A stretch of DNA of 64,000 nt, taken from NCBI RefSeq assembly GCF_001612785.1, contig NZ_BDBC01000029.1, positions 62,001 through 126,000 of the forward strand, given 5' to 3'. Position 1 is the first letter of the stretch. The number at the start of each line of letters is the position of its first letter. The notes beneath the pieces are model-generated. The model was not told where the DNA came from, searched no databases, and was given only the letters and a program-made list of their open reading frames with translations. The DNA comes from Nocardia beijingensis NBRC 16342. Its GTDB lineage: Bacteria > Actinomycetota > Actinomycetes > Mycobacteriales > Mycobacteriaceae. A program made the translations under genes and the position numbers. This document shows positions 63,129 through 64,000 of the stretch, one piece after another.

Positions 63129-64000
63129 CCGCGCCGGTGTTGCGCGATGTCACGTTGCGCGACGGACTGCAGCTGACCGGCAAACTCCTGCCCGTGCAGC
63201 GCAAGGTGGATATAGTGCGGCGCTTGCTCGCGCTGGGGGTGCCCGCGCTGGAGATCGGCTCGATGGCGCGCCCTGACCTGGTCGCGCCGATGGCGAACAC
63301 CATGGAGCTGGTCGCCGCGTTGACGCCGGAGGAACTGCGCCGCTGCTGGGTGTGGGTGGCGACGCCGCGCCACGTGGAGAAGGCCGCCGCGGCGGGGGTG
63401 CGCAATTTCCAGTACTGCTTCTCGGTCTCCGACGCGCACAACCGGGCGAACATCGGACGCGACACCGAGGCCAGCGTCGCCGCCATGCCGGACGCGGTGC
63501 GCCTGGCGCAAGAGGTGGGCGGCTCGATCCAGCTCTGCTTGGCCACGGCGTTCACCTGCCCGTTCGACGGCCCGGTCGATCCGGAGCGGGTGCTGGCCAT
63601 CGCCAGGGACCCACGCACCGAGGGCGCGGACGACATCGTCCTGGCCGACACGCTCGGACAAGCCCATCCCGGCGAGGTGTCCGCGCTGGTGACGGCGGTG
63701 CGGGAGCGCACGCCCGCACGGCGCGTCGTGTTCCACGGCCACGACACCTGGGGCATGGGCGTGGCCAACACCCTCGCCGCGGTCGCGGCGGGCGCGGACA
63801 TGGTCGACGGCGCGCTGGGCGGCCTCGGCGGCTGCCCCTTCGCCCCCGGCGCCAGCGGCAACACCGCCTCCGAGGACATCCTGTTCGCCACCAGACCGGA
63901 CTGGTTCACCCCCGCCGCCTTGGCCGCACTGGTCGACCTCTCGGAAGAACTCCTGGCCGAACTCGGCGAACCCAACCGCTCCCGCACCCTGGAAGGCGCC
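63125..64000 (+). CDS. HMG-CoA lyase-like enzyme (3' end outside window)
   Basis: ATG 6 bases after GGGAG; 292 residues are visible and the frame continues past the edge. Family motifs: RDVTLRDGLQLTG (catalytic Asp/Arg, with metal Asp), ALEIGSMARPDLVAPMANT, the metal-site HGHDTWGMGVANTLAAVAAG and GLGGCPFAPGASGN with the catalytic Cys in the G-loop. Such enzymes cleave 3-hydroxy-3-methylglutaryl-CoA or related substrates. Coupled to the CoA-transferase it may work in leucine, lignan-acid or dicarboxylic acid catabolism; the precise substrate is open. Confidence 0.9.
   Translation, partial: MTAPVLRDVTLRDGLQLTGKLLPVQRKVDIVRRLLALGVPALEIGSMARPDLVAPMANTMELVAALTPEELRRCWVWVATPRHVEKAAAAGVRNFQYCFSVSDAHNRANIGRDTEASVAAMPDAVRLAQEVGGSIQLCLATAFTCPFDGPVDPERVLAIARDPRTEGADDIVLADTLGQAHPGEVSALVTAVRERTPARRVVFHGHDTWGMGVANTLAAVAAGADMVDGALGGLGGCPFAPGASGNTASEDILFATRPDWFTPAALAALVDLSEELLAELGEPNRSRTLEGA

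Overview
The window is very GC-rich with strong GC at codon third positions and carries a mycobacterial/nocardial gene set: one-piece 2-oxoglutarate decarboxylase Kgd, an EspG/PPE/WXG-like secretion-associated cluster, MptpB-type phosphatase, paired FadE dehydrogenases, one-component Ser/Thr kinases and an end/nfo-type endonuclease IV. This fits a member of the Mycobacteriales, most likely Nocardia or a close relative. Several genes recall the M. tuberculosis Rv1248c-Rv1253 neighbourhood (kgd, an Rv1249c-like membrane-associated protein, an Rv1251c-like nuclease-helicase, deaD), spread over 18.9-40.6 kb with extra genes between.

Region 1 (1-18.8 kb) is an accessory island next to kgd, visibly less GC-saturated than the rest. 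Its left arm reads rightward: the 3' part of an N6-adenine DNA methylase, a small specificity-subunit-like protein overlapping it by GTGA, and a soluble Ser/Thr kinase with a C-terminal helical-repeat region. Facing it is a leftward block: an SF1 helicase with PLD nuclease and zinc ribbon, a 2001-residue protein (transglutaminase-like, DUF4011, SF1 helicase, Vsr-like nuclease, DUF3320), a C2H2-finger protein, a coiled-coil protein and an Hsp70 with a cysteine-rich tail. A decayed 3' end of a second Hsp70 gene lies just upstream of the PLD helicase. Together this looks like a multi-gene anti-mobile-element system: methylation and specificity, phosphorylation and chaperone control, two helicase-nucleases. 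I cannot match it to a named system; this is the best candidate for an undescribed one.

Region 2 (18.8-42.7 kb) is mostly housekeeping: kgd; a fused ABC exporter; a three-gene overlapping ABC/EcsC-like operon; a glutathionyl-hydroquinone-reductase-like protein; an enoyl-CoA hydratase homologue; an adenylate-forming enzyme lacking its C-terminal domain; a tyrosine phosphatase; a TetR-like protein with a weak DNA-binding region; a PLP racemase/aldolase-type enzyme; the nuclease-helicase; deaD; a nitrilase-family amidohydrolase; a phosphoribosyltransferase; a gamma-carbonic-anhydrase-like protein.

Region 3 (42.7-54.7 kb): a four-gene operon (alpha/beta hydrolase, WXG-like, PPE-like, EspG); a secreted beta-propeller protein; a WYL regulator split into two GTGA-overlapping frames and divergent from an epoxide hydrolase, with an inverted repeat between them; a secreted protein; an acyl-CoA dehydrogenase pair; a lipoprotein; a small membrane protein; an acetyltransferase.

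Region 4 (54.8-64 kb): three tandem paralogous Ser/Thr kinases, two of them with a related extracytoplasmic domain; endonuclease IV; a TauD-type dioxygenase; then a coupled cassette of family III CoA-transferase, a 55-residue ORF and an HMG-CoA-lyase-like enzyme running off the end. I saw no rRNA, tRNA, CRISPR array or intact insertion sequence.
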